Assembly: GCA_021234155.1 (NCBI GenBank)
Contig: JAJEKV010000066.1
Location: forward strand, 5,990,800-6,054,799
DNA length: 64,000 nt
Direction: 5' to 3'
Source: Isoetes taiwanensis
Taxonomy: Eukaryota; Streptophyta; Lycopodiopsida; Isoetales; Isoetaceae
In this document: positions 43,610-54,932 of the stretch, one piece after another
Numbering within the stretch: position 1 is the first letter of the stretch
Layout of the letters: each line of letters opens with the position of its first letter
Translations under genes and position numbers: made by a program
The notes under the pieces: generated by a model
Seen by the model: the letters and a program-made list of their open reading frames with translations, nothing else
Databases searched by the model: none
What the model was told of the DNA's origin: nothing

Positions 43610-44555
43610 ATCGCCTCTCATAGCAGTGTAAGCCTCCTCGCTTTCCCTCCAATGTTACGGAAATCTGAGACTTTTATAAAGCACGTGCTTCTGGATATCT
43701 GAGTAGCAGAAACCATCATGTAAGAAAAGGCCACTAATATTTTGTCTAGTTCTAGCAGAAAATGGCATAACAAGCTCAAATTCCTTCTATTTGTTCATGG
43801 CAGCAACCTCAGATAGTGCCCTGCAGTTTGGAGCTTTCTTTTGCAACTTTGTTCTTCGCTAGATTCTTATCAACAGCAGGCCGACCAGTCAATATTTCAA
43901 ACAGTAGAACTCCAAGACTCCAAACATCACTTTTTGCGATAGGATGTCCAGTATGAAGATATTCTGGTGCAGCATATCCCGCTATGCCAACAATCTGCGA
44001 AGTCCACCGTAAACAAGCATTGTGGCCTTCAGTTATGATATTTGAAATAAAAAATATAATCTAGCAGCAATAGCCTTTTTAATACTTAGAAAAGTGATGT
44101 ACACACCGCTGTAGAGATATGACTATTATTAAGATCACGTCCCTGCCTTGCCAATCCAAAATCTGAAAGCTTTGGCTCTAAATCAACATCTAATAGAATA
44201 TTGGAAGTCTTGAAGTCCCAGAATATTACCTAAACATCAGATCAATAATGTGGTAAGCAGCCCATTGCAGCATGGCCATAGGCATGAATTAAACAGTAAA
44301 AGAGAAACATTAGCAGCTCGCCTCTCATAGCAGTATAAGCTTCCTCGCTTTCCCTCGAATGTTAAGGAAATCTGAGACTTTTATAAAGCACGTGCTTCTG
44401 GATATCTGAGTAGCAGAAACCATCATGTAAGAAGAGGCCACTAATATGTTGTCTAGTTCTAGCAGAAAATGGCATAACATGTCCAAATGCCTTCTATTTG
44501 TTCATGGTAGCAACCTCAGATAGTGCCCTGCAGTTTGAAGCTTCCTTTTGCCCCT
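43610..44555. repeat. Duplicated segment of about 237 bp (43610-43846 and 44319-44555)
   Basis: Both copies run from CGCCTCTCATAGCAGT to CCCTGCAGTTTG with scattered differences. The left copy adjoins the 3' end of the kinase fragment. The duplication brackets the two kinase exons. Confidence 0.85.
43847..44231 (-). pseudogene. Receptor-like (RLCK-type) protein kinase fragment, two exons
   Basis: Minus strand, exon 44231-44107: [14 protein letters not shown] then [14 protein letters not shown], the catalytic loop and DFG motif. After an intron, exon about 43998-43850: IVGIAGYAAPEYLHTGHPIA, KSDVWSLGVLLFEILTGR, the activation segment end and subdomain IX. The catalytic loop Arg of the usual YRD/HRD is Trp, while the Asp is kept. 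N-lobe and C-terminal exons are absent, so it is a fragment. It resembles plant cytoplasmic receptor-like kinases. Confidence 0.75.
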
Positions 44556-46090
44556 GGTTACGCATGTGCTTAACCATATCAGCATTAAGCATGCATTATA
44601 ACTAGTACTTAGGTTTTATTAGAGGTGAGATGCCTATGCACCAAAGAACACAAGATACAAGCAGGTTCAAACAAGGCAGAAGGACAGCTAAATTCATTTG
44701 AAACATGAAATATGGGAAGTTGACAACTTCTTTATTTGATTGGCAAGATATACAGATAATTTACCTTTCTTAAGCCCACATGTCTGAGTTTTCCTTTCCA
44801 TCTAATTGTACCACTCGCGTTACATAGATCACATAGCATTTTGCCATGACCATAACACTTTGTACATAATTTCTGATGCAAAGACATGCATTATTAGTCA
44901 ATGGACCAGCCAAAAACAACTCTCAATTCTTACCTGAGGATGAGGACTTGCGAAAAAAATCCCATTCTGAGCTGCTGTTTTTAAGCCTAAAAGCTGCAAA
45001 AATGAGTGCCATTCCCCCGGGCCCAATTGGGAAGAGCTGGAGCCTTGCTTGGTCTGTGGATTCCATTTTAAAATTTCTTCCTTTGCAATCAAATACCTGA
45101 ATCTCGATTGAACAACTTCCTGCAATTATAATCGATGAACAACACAGAGTGTTTAATTTATGCAGCAAACATCCTTACCAAGATCAGTCAGCCACATTCG
45201 TGGCAGAAGAAGATGACCATTGTTGACACCACATCGTTGTTTTATTTTGCAACCTGAATGTTCCGTTGTCAATCCATAGAAAACTGGAAAAAACTGCCAG
45301 ATCTTGCATAGAACACATGCCCACGGTGCCGGTTAGCCAGTTTCCACACCAGCTGCCCAGCAACAATCGCGACCGCCAGTTTACAGGCAAGAGCAAGTTT
45401 TGAGCAGTCACCAGCATATCCTAGGTATATTCCAACATATACTTAGGATATGCCACAAACCCACATAAACGAGGGTTTGTCCCCCTAGGGGCAATCTAAA
45501 AATAAATAAATGAAGAAAGAAAAAACAAGCAATTTATAATTATACAACATATACACAGTCCAAAATCTTTCGAAGCAACCAAACAAAAAAGGAAGTCATA
45601 TAATCATCATTTATTGTCATATGGCTTATGCTTTCTATGAAGAACAAAAAGTTTATAGTCTATAGAATATGAAAATCCTAATAACAACGCAAATGAACTA
45701 GTATACAAACTCGCATAATGGGTCTTGATATGGAATCCAACAATAGAAACATCGAGATTTTATAGTAGGATAACACACTCCAAAAACTGCAAGCACACAT
45801 CTAAAGATAAAGTATGCCTTACAAAATGCCTGCTGAAATTCAGTTACCTGGCAACTGGCAACATATATTTTCATTTTGCATAAACTATGTACAAGGCAAT
45901 GACAATGTTGAGGTATAGCTACAAATGCAAAGTCTATAGAAAATAGCTTTGAAGATTTTGATTGGAATACCCCGGCAATTGTTTACCTCCTTCGGCCATA
46001 TGCAAGTTGTGCCCCACCAATTTTAACGACTATCAGACCGGAATGGAAGCTTGCCATCGTTAGAAGATGGACCAGATGAGACGAAAATGG
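44556..46090. other. Unassigned region with a stem-loop
   Basis: Overlapping short frames occur at 44876-45168 on both strands, none recognised. A small stem-loop lies at 45412-45457. The rest is AT-rich. Confidence 0.35.
45412..45457. repeat. Small stem-loop
   Basis: Arms GCATATCCTAGGTATAT and ATATACTTAGGATATGC pair with one mismatch around the loop TCCAAC. Confidence 0.75.
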
Positions 46091-46122
46091 GGGCAGGTTC
46101 AAGCAGCTCCAATTTTGACACT

Positions 46123-47807
46123 TTTGCTTTCTTGGACTCTAACACCAGAAATGTCAATATTTTCTTGGATCTGATTAAAGAGTTCTCTGCTGCCTCTGGG
46201 GTCCATCTTAATATGGATAAAAGTAAGATTATTGGAGATATTATCCAACCTTCAATATGTGGCATCTCTGTCCTCAATTCCAATCAAGCTTCTAATCTTT
46301 TAGGCATGCCTCTCTCTCTCAATCACAGCTTAAAAGGTCTCTGGGATACTATTCTACAAAGAATCAAGAAGAAGTTGAATAATTATAGAAACTGTCTCTC
46401 TTTTGCAGGTAGGACAATTATTGCAAATTCTGTTCTAGTCTCTTCACATGTCTATTTCTCCTCTGCTCTTGTTGCCCCTAAATCTATTTATTCTGAGTTG
46501 GAGAAAGTAATTCGAAATTTCATCTGGAATGGATCCCATCTGGTGAATTGGAACTCAATCTCTAGACCTAAGAATTTGGGAGGTCTTGGATGTAAAAATC
46601 TTCACTTACATGCTTGTTCTCTGGCAGGCAAATACATATGGAGAACAATTATGGGCAATAATTCTCCTGCCTCCATTTTTATTGCACATTGGCTGAATAT
46701 TTCCTATCCTTCTGGTCATCCTTCTGTTAAACATTCACTTCCAGAATCTGCTTTTATTAATATTCACCCTGCTCCAAATACTTCTCCTTTGATGAGGAAT
46801 ATGATTATGGCTTGGAATAAAATTCACCCTGAGCTGAAAAAATGATCTCCAAGATGCTACTATGAACACAAGTCTTTTTTGGTCACCTATTTTCTCTGAT
46901 CTGTATTCAAAAGCTATGGCTATCAAGCATCCAAAAATTTATAGCAGATCGGCCACTAAGGGAATCAGTACTATCAAAGATCTATATAGAAATAATAATT
47001 CTTTCATTTCTTGGACTGCTTTAAAATCTGTGCTCAGAGGTACTTCCACTGATAAGAAAATTTATGTCTATTTTAAGGCTATCCTAGCTCCTTTCAATAA
47101 ATTCAATGATTTCAATAATTCGATTGGTTGCACTATAAATGGTAAGCTAGTCTATAAGGTAAAGGAAATTTACTCTTTGATAAATGTTGCTGATGCTCCT
47201 GTAAAAGCTATGTTGAAATGGTCCTTGAATCATTCCCAAGTCCTTTCTCTTTTCAAAAATGTTTGGAACTCCTATTGCACTCCAAAAATCAGCTTCTTTG
47301 TCTGGTTAATTGCACAAAAGAGTCTCACAAATTTGGTTTCCTTGTCCAAAAGAGTTAATGTATCTACTGTTTGTCAATCTGGCTGCCTTCAGAATGAGAC
47401 TTTGGAGCATATCTTTCTTTGTTCTAAGCTTAGACCTTTTTGGATTTGGTTCATTGACAAAACTGGCCATTATCTTAAAAAAAAGGAACATCGATGACAT
47501 TTTAGATTTTATGCAACAAGATGATATCTTTGCTAATACTCTTGTTCATACTGCCTTATGGAACATTTGGAAGTCTAGAAATAGAATCCTTTATGCCTCT
47601 AAACCTCTTTCTACTTTCTGGATTAAAATGCATTTCCAGTTAGATATTGAAGCTATTGCCACATGTCATAAAAGAAAAGCTGGAGATAAATACAACACCT
47701 GCTGGAATTTGATAGGGCTTTTCAGGGGCCACTTTGATTTATTTGTTTCCAACTTCAATGTTATTGATTCTAATGCTCCATACTCTGACTGTGACAGATT
47801 ATCTTAG
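46123..47807 (+). pseudogene. LINE RT C-terminal half and zinc region
   Basis: Long frames 46051-46845, 46862-47497 and 47310-47807 cover the plant L1 sequence after the catalytic box: LLGMPLSLNHSLKGLWDTIL, FAGRTIIANSVLVSSHVYFS, RPKNLGGLGCKNLHLHACSL, then KISFFVWLIAQKSL and LEHIFLCSKLRPFW. A stop near 46843 and a frameshift near 47490 break it. The RT palm is lost by truncation. Confidence 0.8.
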
Positions 47808-48273
47808 GTTTCTTAAAGGAGAAGAATCCACAAAATTAAATACAGATATTGACAGTTATGAATTATCTCTGCATCCAAATCAGGGAGCTGGGAAAGAACT
47901 AACACTGAAGCAGTTATGTGACATGACAGATGAATTTATACAGGAGGTAGAGAGTTCTAGACAGAAAGAAGCAGTTTGGGCAGCAATATACACCAGAGAA
48001 CTTATGCAGATGCATATTCTGTTTCATTTTCTATCCAATTCTCATTTTGCGATGACAGAAGGGCAGTTAAGTAGATACAGAGAAATGTATTACAGTCATA
48101 AGCTTCTGACAGATCTATATGGCACTTTACTGATACTCATGGGGAAGGAAAGTTTGGCAATGCTTCTGGTACAGAATGACTGTGGCAGAAATACTTACTC
48201 TCTGGGTTCGACAGCAGAATTCTACCAGCATTACAATGAGTGGTTCAACAACAACCTTAACAGCCAAGACTAA
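47758..48273 (+). CDS. Conserved extra LINE ORF, 171 aa, unknown function (copy B)
   Basis: Starts at ATG 47758 inside the end of the RT frame, in the +1 frame, and runs 171 codons. It has the same start, length and frame offset as 7856-8371, and the proteins align without gaps. Shared landmarks: LTLKQLCD, EVESSR, EAVWA, IYTRE, MQMHILF, HKLLTDLYGTLL, GKESL, LVQND, EFYQHYNEWFNNNL. It lacks Cys/His clusters and membrane segments, is acidic and predicted helical. It is unbroken although the RT frame of the same copy carries a stop and a frameshift. Confidence 0.65.
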   Translation: MLLILMLHTLTVTDYLRFLKGEESTKLNTDIDSYELSLHPNQGAGKELTLKQLCDMTDEFIQEVESSRQKEAVWAAIYTRELMQMHILFHFLSNSHFAMTEGQLSRYREMYYSHKLLTDLYGTLLILMGKESLAMLLVQNDCGRNTYSLGSTAEFYQHYNEWFNNNLNSQD

Positions 48274-48873
48274 TCCTCTTTGCTACTCTAAACCATTCCC
48301 ATGTCTACCAATCATGATCATGCTCCCTATTTCCAGAATTCAACTTTTAAAGATCATGTTTGGTATTTTTGTTTGCATTTACAGGAATTTGAAGACTCCA
48401 TTTTGGAGAGTTGGTTACAGAAAGCTGAGCTCCTGCTACTTTGGAATTTTTAACATTCTATCGAGATTTTGCTGACATTTGTCACTACTACTGTTGGTGC
48501 TACTGTTATTAGCTGGATATTATCACTATTTGTTTTTGTTCTCTTTGATGCTCAACTCTTATGAGTATCAAATTTTCACCTTTGTCATGCTATCTTCAAG
48601 CTTGGCAATTGGATTGTATGGCTTTATCTAATTAATGAAAAAACCAACCCTTACTTTCAAAAAAAAAAAAAAATTGATTTTTGAATTTGATTTTTTTTAA
48701 TTTTTTTGAATTTGATGTTTCCAATAGTTCGTCTCTTCTTAAATATGCAAAGCTCCTTCGAAAATTTCTAAGGTTATATATTCCAGGCCATTAATGTCTG
48801 TGAAGGTTTTTTGGTGCAGTTGAGAGTCAATTTTGTTGTTGGAGACTCTTTCACTCAAGCCAAATCCACATGG

Positions 48874-49089
48874 TGTTGAAATATGTTCAATACTCCACCT
48901 CATCTATATTAGCCACGTCATATGATGACATGACAATCCATCCATACAGTCGTGTCCTTGACCAATAGTCGTGTCTATTCATCGAGTCTGCATATATCAG
49001 AAGCTACAGTTGGAGCTTGTTCAACCAGTTTTCTATATTGAATATATCTTGCATTGTAGTTATCTCTCCCTCTCTCCCTAAATTTATCA
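48874..49089 (+). repeat. Copia-type LTR remnant
   Basis: About 216 bp from TGTTG to ATCA, followed directly by TGGTATCAGAGCC (49090-49102), the initiator tRNA-Met primer binding site. No matching 3' LTR follows. The short frame 49131-49349 begins where gag would start but is not recognised. Confidence 0.6.
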
Positions 49090-49102
49090 TGGTATCAGAG
49101 CC

Positions 49103-49782
49103 GGCAGGCTCTTGATCTTGGGACCTTGGTATGAAGGAGAAGCGGGATAGAGATATAGGGAAAGCTCCACCAGAAGGGAAGACTTCAAGGAGGAAGAAAC
49201 AAAATGCTGTATCTCATAAATTGAAGGTATTTAAATTAAAACTTAAAACTGGCATAACTGCATGTTTTGCTATTTCCTCCTATATTCTGGAAGAAGGGAG
49301 GGATTATACCAGAGAGCAGGATGTCGGAGTAAGGAAAGGAGTAAGGTAAGTAGTAGGGGTAACCTTGAGCTAGTAGTTCAGTTCAAGGAGGTAATTAGGG
49401 GGGTGGTCCCCTAAAACCACAAACTTATTAACTTAAATAATGTAATGTGCTACTTGTGCAGGCCAGTGAGGGGAAGCATGGAGGAGGGAGCACATTACGA
49501 GAAGACAGGAGTCATAGATTTTAGACTTAAGTATGAACTCCTAAACTTGTTGTGATAATATTATGTGTGCAAACTCTTATAATAATAATTGTTGCAGCTA
49601 CATAATTGTATAAGCTATACATATAGGCTTATAATTATGTAATAAGTAATTAACGGGAAGTTGATCCTTTCAATAAAGTTAAGTTTCTATATTCATGTTG
49701 TGAGTTTTTGCAGGGCTGTTGCAGGTTCGTCACCTTAGCTTAATGATAAGGACAACATTATCCTAAGGGGAGGGGGGGAGAA
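49103..49782 (+). other. LTR-element internal remnant ending in a polypurine tract
   Basis: Internal sequence without recognised protein domains. It ends in the purine tract AAGGGGAGGGGGGAG (about 49765-49780) directly before the large LTR at 49783. Because the primer site at 49090 follows a different LTR, two elements have probably been joined by deletion or recombination. Confidence 0.45.
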
Positions 49783-50087
49783 TGTGACGTTCCCCTGAAA
49801 TATACGCTATAAATATGTATATTTCTGGACCACGTCACTGTACAAGTCTATTTTAGTAGCCTTGTACACCATAGTAGGTGGAAAAGGGAGCATGGCTAAG
49901 TTATTCATATAACTTAGCCAACCTTAGGCATAGGGTCATTTCCACATGGCCTCACCCTATTGGGCATCGCCACATGGAAGCACCCCATTAGAACCATGTG
50001 GCAGTGACATGGAACCCTAACCTATAAATGGCCAAACCCTAACCCTAGGCCATTTTTCTGGCTCCAACAGTCTTGGAACCTTGTTTG

Positions 50088-50435
50088 TGTCAAGGTTGCA
50101 CCAAGAAAGGGAGAGAAGAGGATGCACACCAATATCCGAGAGCGCAAGCTCCCAAAACAAAGGCAAAAAGGAATTGTATTAAACGTATGTATGAATACAA
50201 GATATAAAAAGGGGCAGTAAATAATAACTGCTCCCGTTACCAACCACACATAATTATGCCGTAACTAATTAAGGCAAGTAGGTGCCGTAGCTAATTAAGG
50301 CAAGTGGATGGGCTGGTGTAGGTGCTGATGAAGTGCTGATTCAGCACATAGTTAGCACCTATGTGCTGAGTGCTGTCAGTGCTGTCAAGCATGTCTAGCA
50401 GCAAGATGGTGATCTCGATATCATATATCTCGACA
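50088..50435 (-). repeat. 3' LTR of the gag-only element
   Basis: 348 bp, TGTCAAGG to CTCGACA, matching the other LTR except for a few bases. Confidence 0.95.
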
Positions 50436-50519
50436 CTCCTCCTTGATGAGAGATCGCCATCTCCATGCTCAGCCTCCTCCTCCTGGAGATAAGATCTGAA
50501 TCTTGGTCAAGATGGTCAC

Positions 50520-52004
50520 TTAATCAGGGTCATCTGAAAATTTTAAAAACCAAGTTTGCATGAAGAGATCAGCTCTATTCTCTCTGATAGGTAAATAGTC
50601 CTGCTGATCGACCATTGTATCAGGAACAGTAAGTCGATAGAGTTTGTCTTGGATATCCATAATTGTTTTGCCAAAAGGAACATGAAAATTATATCCATGC
50701 ATAGCCTCGATATAGGCAATAGAAGCATCAAATATGATTACTTCGTTAAGACTTATGGATTCAACAACTGTAAATGCAGCTACTCCAACAATGCTAGGTC
50801 GAAATTCTTCATGAAAATCAAACCTTAGTACCTTCGCTTGACCTTGATCAAGTGTTGCTAGAAGTAAAGAGTCAACTACTCCTCCTTGCTTTGGAAGCAT
50901 GATCATATATGATGCATATTCAACTCCTTCACAATCAAGTGAATTAAGGTCTCCTCCTTGATCTGGAAACAGAATAGAGTTGAGTGCCATAACAGGTGCT
51001 GGAAGTGTTGGAAGTGCTATAAGTGCTGGAAGTTTCTGTAATCCGAACAGAAAAATCAGCTGATCAGGTGTTAGAACCTGAGTGCGTCCTTGCATAAATG
51101 CCACCAAAGTATCAGAAATGAATGCCACTTGATGAAGTGTTGCCACATTGCCTGAAAATGGGGAGACGAAGACCACATCAAGATATCCTAGCTCAATGGC
51201 TGAGGTATCTATTAATCCTTGCTTGGAAGGTGCTACTACATCGTCTGATATCCAGAAAGTAGAAGGATCTAAATCCACTACTTCATGCTTAATAGGAAGA
51301 GATAATCTGCTGCCAATGTGCTTCTCCTCCTCATCGTGCTCATCCCCATTTAGGGTAGATTGAGTCTTTGAATGCCCTGCTGCAAAGAGAGTGGCATGAT
51401 CATCTTTACCTGCATCTTGCCTCATCATGATCTCCTCCTTAATAGAAGTGATTGCTTGAAGGAAGCCCATATCTTTGTCTTGCATGAAGCTGCTGCACAA
51501 AGAATCAAATGCATTAGGTAATGACCTGAGGAAGAAAAATAGTTGCATCGATTGTGAGATCTGATGCTCTTCTCCAAAAGCTTCAATCTGCTGGAAGGCA
51601 TGCTTCATGTGGTCTTGGTGAAGACTCTTGGTCTTTTCCCAATGCATATTCGTTGCCTCAGCATGCAAATGCCCAATCATATGGGTCTTTTGGTCATGCT
51701 TCTCAATAAGAGCATGCCACAAATCGTGGCTATTCTCTTGCTGGAACTCATCAAGGATAGAGTCAGCTAAGGAAAGCCCGATATATGCCATTGCCTTGTC
51801 ATCTCGGCGTTGCCAAGCATGCAAATCAGCAATATTCTTGGCATCCGGTGCATGTTCTTGGCCATTGACAATTCCCCAAACTCCTTCATCCTTGAGAATG
51901 AAGATCATTCTGCTTTTCCATTGCTGGAAACCTGTGTCGTCAAAGATTTGAATCGCATGACCGCCAGGGAAGGTAATCTGGTTGTAGCTTGCATCCTTCT
52001 CCAT
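50520..52004 (-). CDS. Copia Gag-like protein with novel C-terminal half, 494 aa, intact
   Basis: The frame runs from ATG 52004 to the stop at 50520 without breaks. Residues 1-210 match plant Copia Gag: FDDTGFQQWKSRMIFILKDE, LHAWQRRDDKAMAYIGLSL, DLWHALIEKH, FFFLRSLPNAFDSLCSSF. No CCHC zinc knuckle is seen. Residues about 230-494 (TFWISDDVVAP, SFSGNVATLHQVAF-like stretch, HGYNFHVPFGKTIMDIQDKL) have no family I recognise; the WISDD stretch near residue 250 may be a relic of the Copia protease start. It could package RNA in particles formed with an autonomous partner. Confidence 0.85.
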   Translation of the reverse strand: MEKDASYNQITFPGGHAIQIFDDTGFQQWKSRMIFILKDEGVWGIVNGQEHAPDAKNIADLHAWQRRDDKAMAYIGLSLADSILDEFQQENSHDLWHALIEKHDQKTHMIGHLHAEATNMHWEKTKSLHQDHMKHAFQQIEAFGEEHQISQSMQLFFFLRSLPNAFDSLCSSFMQDKDMGFLQAITSIKEEIMMRQDAGKDDHATLFAAGHSKTQSTLNGDEHDEEEKHIGSRLSLPIKHEVVDLDPSTFWISDDVVAPSKQGLIDTSAIELGYLDVVFVSPFSGNVATLHQVAFISDTLVAFMQGRTQVLTPDQLIFLFGLQKLPALIALPTLPAPVMALNSILFPDQGGDLNSLDCEGVEYASYMIMLPKQGGVVDSLLLATLDQGQAKVLRFDFHEEFRPSIVGVAAFTVVESISLNEVIIFDASIAYIEAMHGYNFHVPFGKTIMDIQDKLYRLTVPDTMVDQQDYLPIRENRADLFMQTWFLKFSDDPD

Positions 52005-52054
52005 TGCTGTGTTGACCTTGAATCAATCTCAGCACACCTAGTGCTCTGATACCA

Positions 52055-52400
52055 TGTCAAGGTTGCACCAAGAAAGGGAGAGAAGGGGATGCACACCAAT
52101 ATCCGAGAGCGCAAGCTCCCAAAACAAAGGCAAAAAGGAATTGTATTAAACGTATGTATGAATACAAGATATAAAAAGGCAGTAAATAATAACTGCTCCC
52201 GTTACCAACCACACATAATTATGCCGTAACTAATTAAGGCAAGTAGGTGCCGTAGCTAATTAAGGCAAGTGGATGGGCTGGTGTAGGTGCTGCTGAAGTG
52301 CTGATTCAGCACATAGTCAGCACCTATGTGCTGAGTGCTGTCAGTGCTGTCAAGCATGTCTAGCAGCAAGATGGTGATCTCGATATCATATATCTCGACA
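52055..52400 (-). repeat. 5' LTR of the gag-only element
   Basis: 346 bp. It contains the short palindrome AGTGCTGATTCAGCACATAG and the block GTGCTGAGTGCTGTCAGTGC. It should carry the promoter for the gag ORF. Confidence 0.95.
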
Positions 52401-53109
52401 GTTTGCACTCGAAGCTCGGTTTCGAGAACCGTGTGTTGTGGCACAGCATAGCACAGCAGCCCCCGGAGCGTGAACGCATTAGTAGGAGTGGCTACGTCGA
52501 ATCCTTTGAAGGCTATGGAGATGACGGGAGCAGGAGGGAGTTCCTCAGGAGCAGGTATTTGGGTTAGAATCCTTTGTAGATCATCTGGAAGTTAGGATTC
52601 CAGATGAGTTAGCGTTTCGTATCTCTAGGAGAGCCATCCTAGAACCCTCAGTCTAGATCTTGAACCCTAATCAATGAACCCTAACTGTAAGTTAAATGCA
52701 TGTGATTAGGATTAGATGTTATTCTCATTATTTATCATGTTATGTGGATATGTGATGTTGATTGATCATGTTTGCTGCCCTGGTATTGGGAAGGGGGGTA
52801 GAGACCTAGTAGTCATTATTTAGATGACTAGTAATGGTGCCCAGCGTTGCTGGGCATAATTTGAAAATCTGTAAATGCTGAAAACTTGTACGTTTGCATA
52901 GAGAAACTTCTGGGCACTTGGATCATCTTGGGAGCATGTAGGAATAATTGTTGAGGTTGTTTCCATATTTGAATTTATGTTGTTCATATCTACAAAAGTA
53001 TACATTGCAGAGCTAAGGAATAGTACAGTATAAGAGCTAGGGCTATGAATGATGTGTTTGCTAATTAAAAGTGAAGAAAGCCTAAGACATTTTTTTGCAT
53101 AGTAATGGT

Positions 53110-53126
53110 GCCCAGCGCTGCTGGGT
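53110..53126 (-). repeat. Second Helitron-type 3' hairpin inside the element
   Basis: GCCCAGCGCTGCTGGGT followed (minus strand) by ACCATTACTA, like the true end at 52828 except for the last base of CTAG. It suggests a bypassed older terminus. Confidence 0.6.
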
Positions 53127-54932
53127 GTTGCTTGAGAGCCTATAAATGCCTTGGCTAGATTTATTAAATGTACAGTTATCTTTGATAAGTGCATTGGCTA
53201 TATGTTATTCCCACATCAATAGTTAAAATTAGAAGCATAGCTTATCTGGATGTATATTGAACCTTGCATCTTGGATGAAAAATTGAAAGCCAATATAGCT
53301 TATGTAGATGTATAGTGGACCTTGCATGTTAGATTATATATTGACATAATAGATAGTGAACCTTGAATGTTAGATTTTGTATTAAAGAAAAAGTTTATTC
53401 TATTTCCATTAAATGTGTTCTATATTTTGATAGAACAGTGTAATCACAACATAATGCAATAGTCTACTATTGTTGACCACGCTTCTTGATGAAGTTGTGA
53501 AGAACTCCATGTAAACAAAGAGGCAATGTTTTTGCCATTCCATACACAATCACTTTTTCAGTATAAATCTCAATGTGGTGCAATTATATGCATTTTAGAA
53601 GCTCAATATTGAAGCATTTCCAGTGGATTCCTAAGGCAGATTTCCTTGTGCCACATATCAGCATAAATAACTCTGCATGATTCATGCCGATCTATAATGG
53701 CAGAGTGGTCTAGCACCAGAAGTATTATTAGAAAATATAATAAACAAATATGCCTTTTCTGGAATCTGTATGCCATGGCGAGCTCTTCACTCTGCAATAG
53801 AAATCGATAACTTGTTCATACGGAAGAGAAGCTGGTCTTGAATAGCTCCGTTTTAAGTAAGACCATTAAATAATATGCAAGTTTCTCTTGTACAACAATA
53901 TTGAAGCAAGGTCTAGTTTCTATTACAAATAATAGAAACCCTAGTGAAGGGAAGAAAAGTGAAAAGGATTTGCCCGTTTGAATAAACCCGCAGAAGGACT
54001 CCTTATTTTTATCACTCTGTCGCCTTCTAGTATTCTAAGCACCCGCAAACAACAAATTAATAGCCTCACCGGGTGCCCATAGGTAAGGATCCAAAGCTGA
54101 CTCAAAGATATAAATTTACACATATCCAAAGAAAGTACTTTACTCTATCATGATCGCAAAATGTCATTTACAAAACCGTCATCGTCAAAAGCATCGCTAG
54201 CATTTGTCAAAACCAAAGATAATCTTGTCTTTGCGAGAAAGATCAACGACTCTTTGACCGGATGAGCAACTTAAATATGGCATCTTTGTAAATATGGCAT
54301 TCCTCGTATTAAGTCCAACTCTATTCGCTGCAGAACTCGTCCAAAGATCTTGTTTCACCGGGGTATAGAAGACAAACACTTCCCAATCTGTTGAAAAATA
54401 CAGCAAAGATTTAAGCAAATGAAATTGAAAAATATGAAACAAAATGTATGTATGAGATGTTCAAAGCACATGAGTCGACGTAAATACCATTGCAGGTGTA
54501 AAAAGAGCGGGGCATATTGAGAACTTGGTGTATAGAAGGCAAGCTTTTAAGACCACAAAAGAGCTCCGGACTCTAAATTACAATCCACAAAGTTGTGCCC
54601 CAAACATGTGCAGATGTGAACCAACTTGCCTGTGGATAAACCCGACACAAAACCCAGATACTAAAGGAATCAACTTTTTTGTCAAAAGACAGAGAGGATG
54701 GTAAAGATCCAAAATGACAACTTACAAAGGGTGTCTCTTGCTTTAGAACCCGAGATGTTGTACCTTGCAATCCAAGCCTGAATGTATCTTGCATGATTCT
54801 CTTCATTCTTCTTCTCTGTGGATGTGACGGACGATGCTTTTGCCACGAAGCAAGCTATCAATCTTTGCTTCGCTTTTCCCGATATCTCGAGAACCCTAAG
54901 TAGAAAGCCACTATAAAATATAAAACGAATTA

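Larger units (their letters stand above)
46095..48673 (+). mobile_element. 5'-truncated LINE with poly(A)
   Basis: Begins within the RT catalytic region (DTFAFLDSN follows the expected FADD) and runs through thumb, zinc region, an extra ORF and a 3' UTR ending GGCTTTATCTAATTAATGAA and then a run of A (48659-48673). It is homologous throughout its 3' 1.5 kb to the LINE at 7258-8745. Confidence 0.85.
50088..52400 (-). mobile_element. Gag-only Copia LTR retrotransposon (TR-GAG type)
   Basis: LTRs 50088-50435 (348 bp) and 52055-52400 (346 bp), nearly identical, TGTC...GACA. The 5-bp duplication GTTTG lies on both sides (50083-50087 and 52401-52405). On the minus strand the primer site TGGTATCAGAGC (52054-52043) follows the 5' LTR immediately, and a purine tract (AAGGAGGAG) precedes the 3' LTR. 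The interior holds one long ORF only, with no protease, integrase or RT, so the element must use enzymes from elsewhere. Near-identical LTRs and the open ORF indicate a young insertion. Confidence 0.93.

Noticed and set aside
44876-45417. Possible kinase N-lobe or leader exons on the minus strand
   Set aside because: Two overlapping frames are open, but neither shows glycine-loop or lysine motifs.
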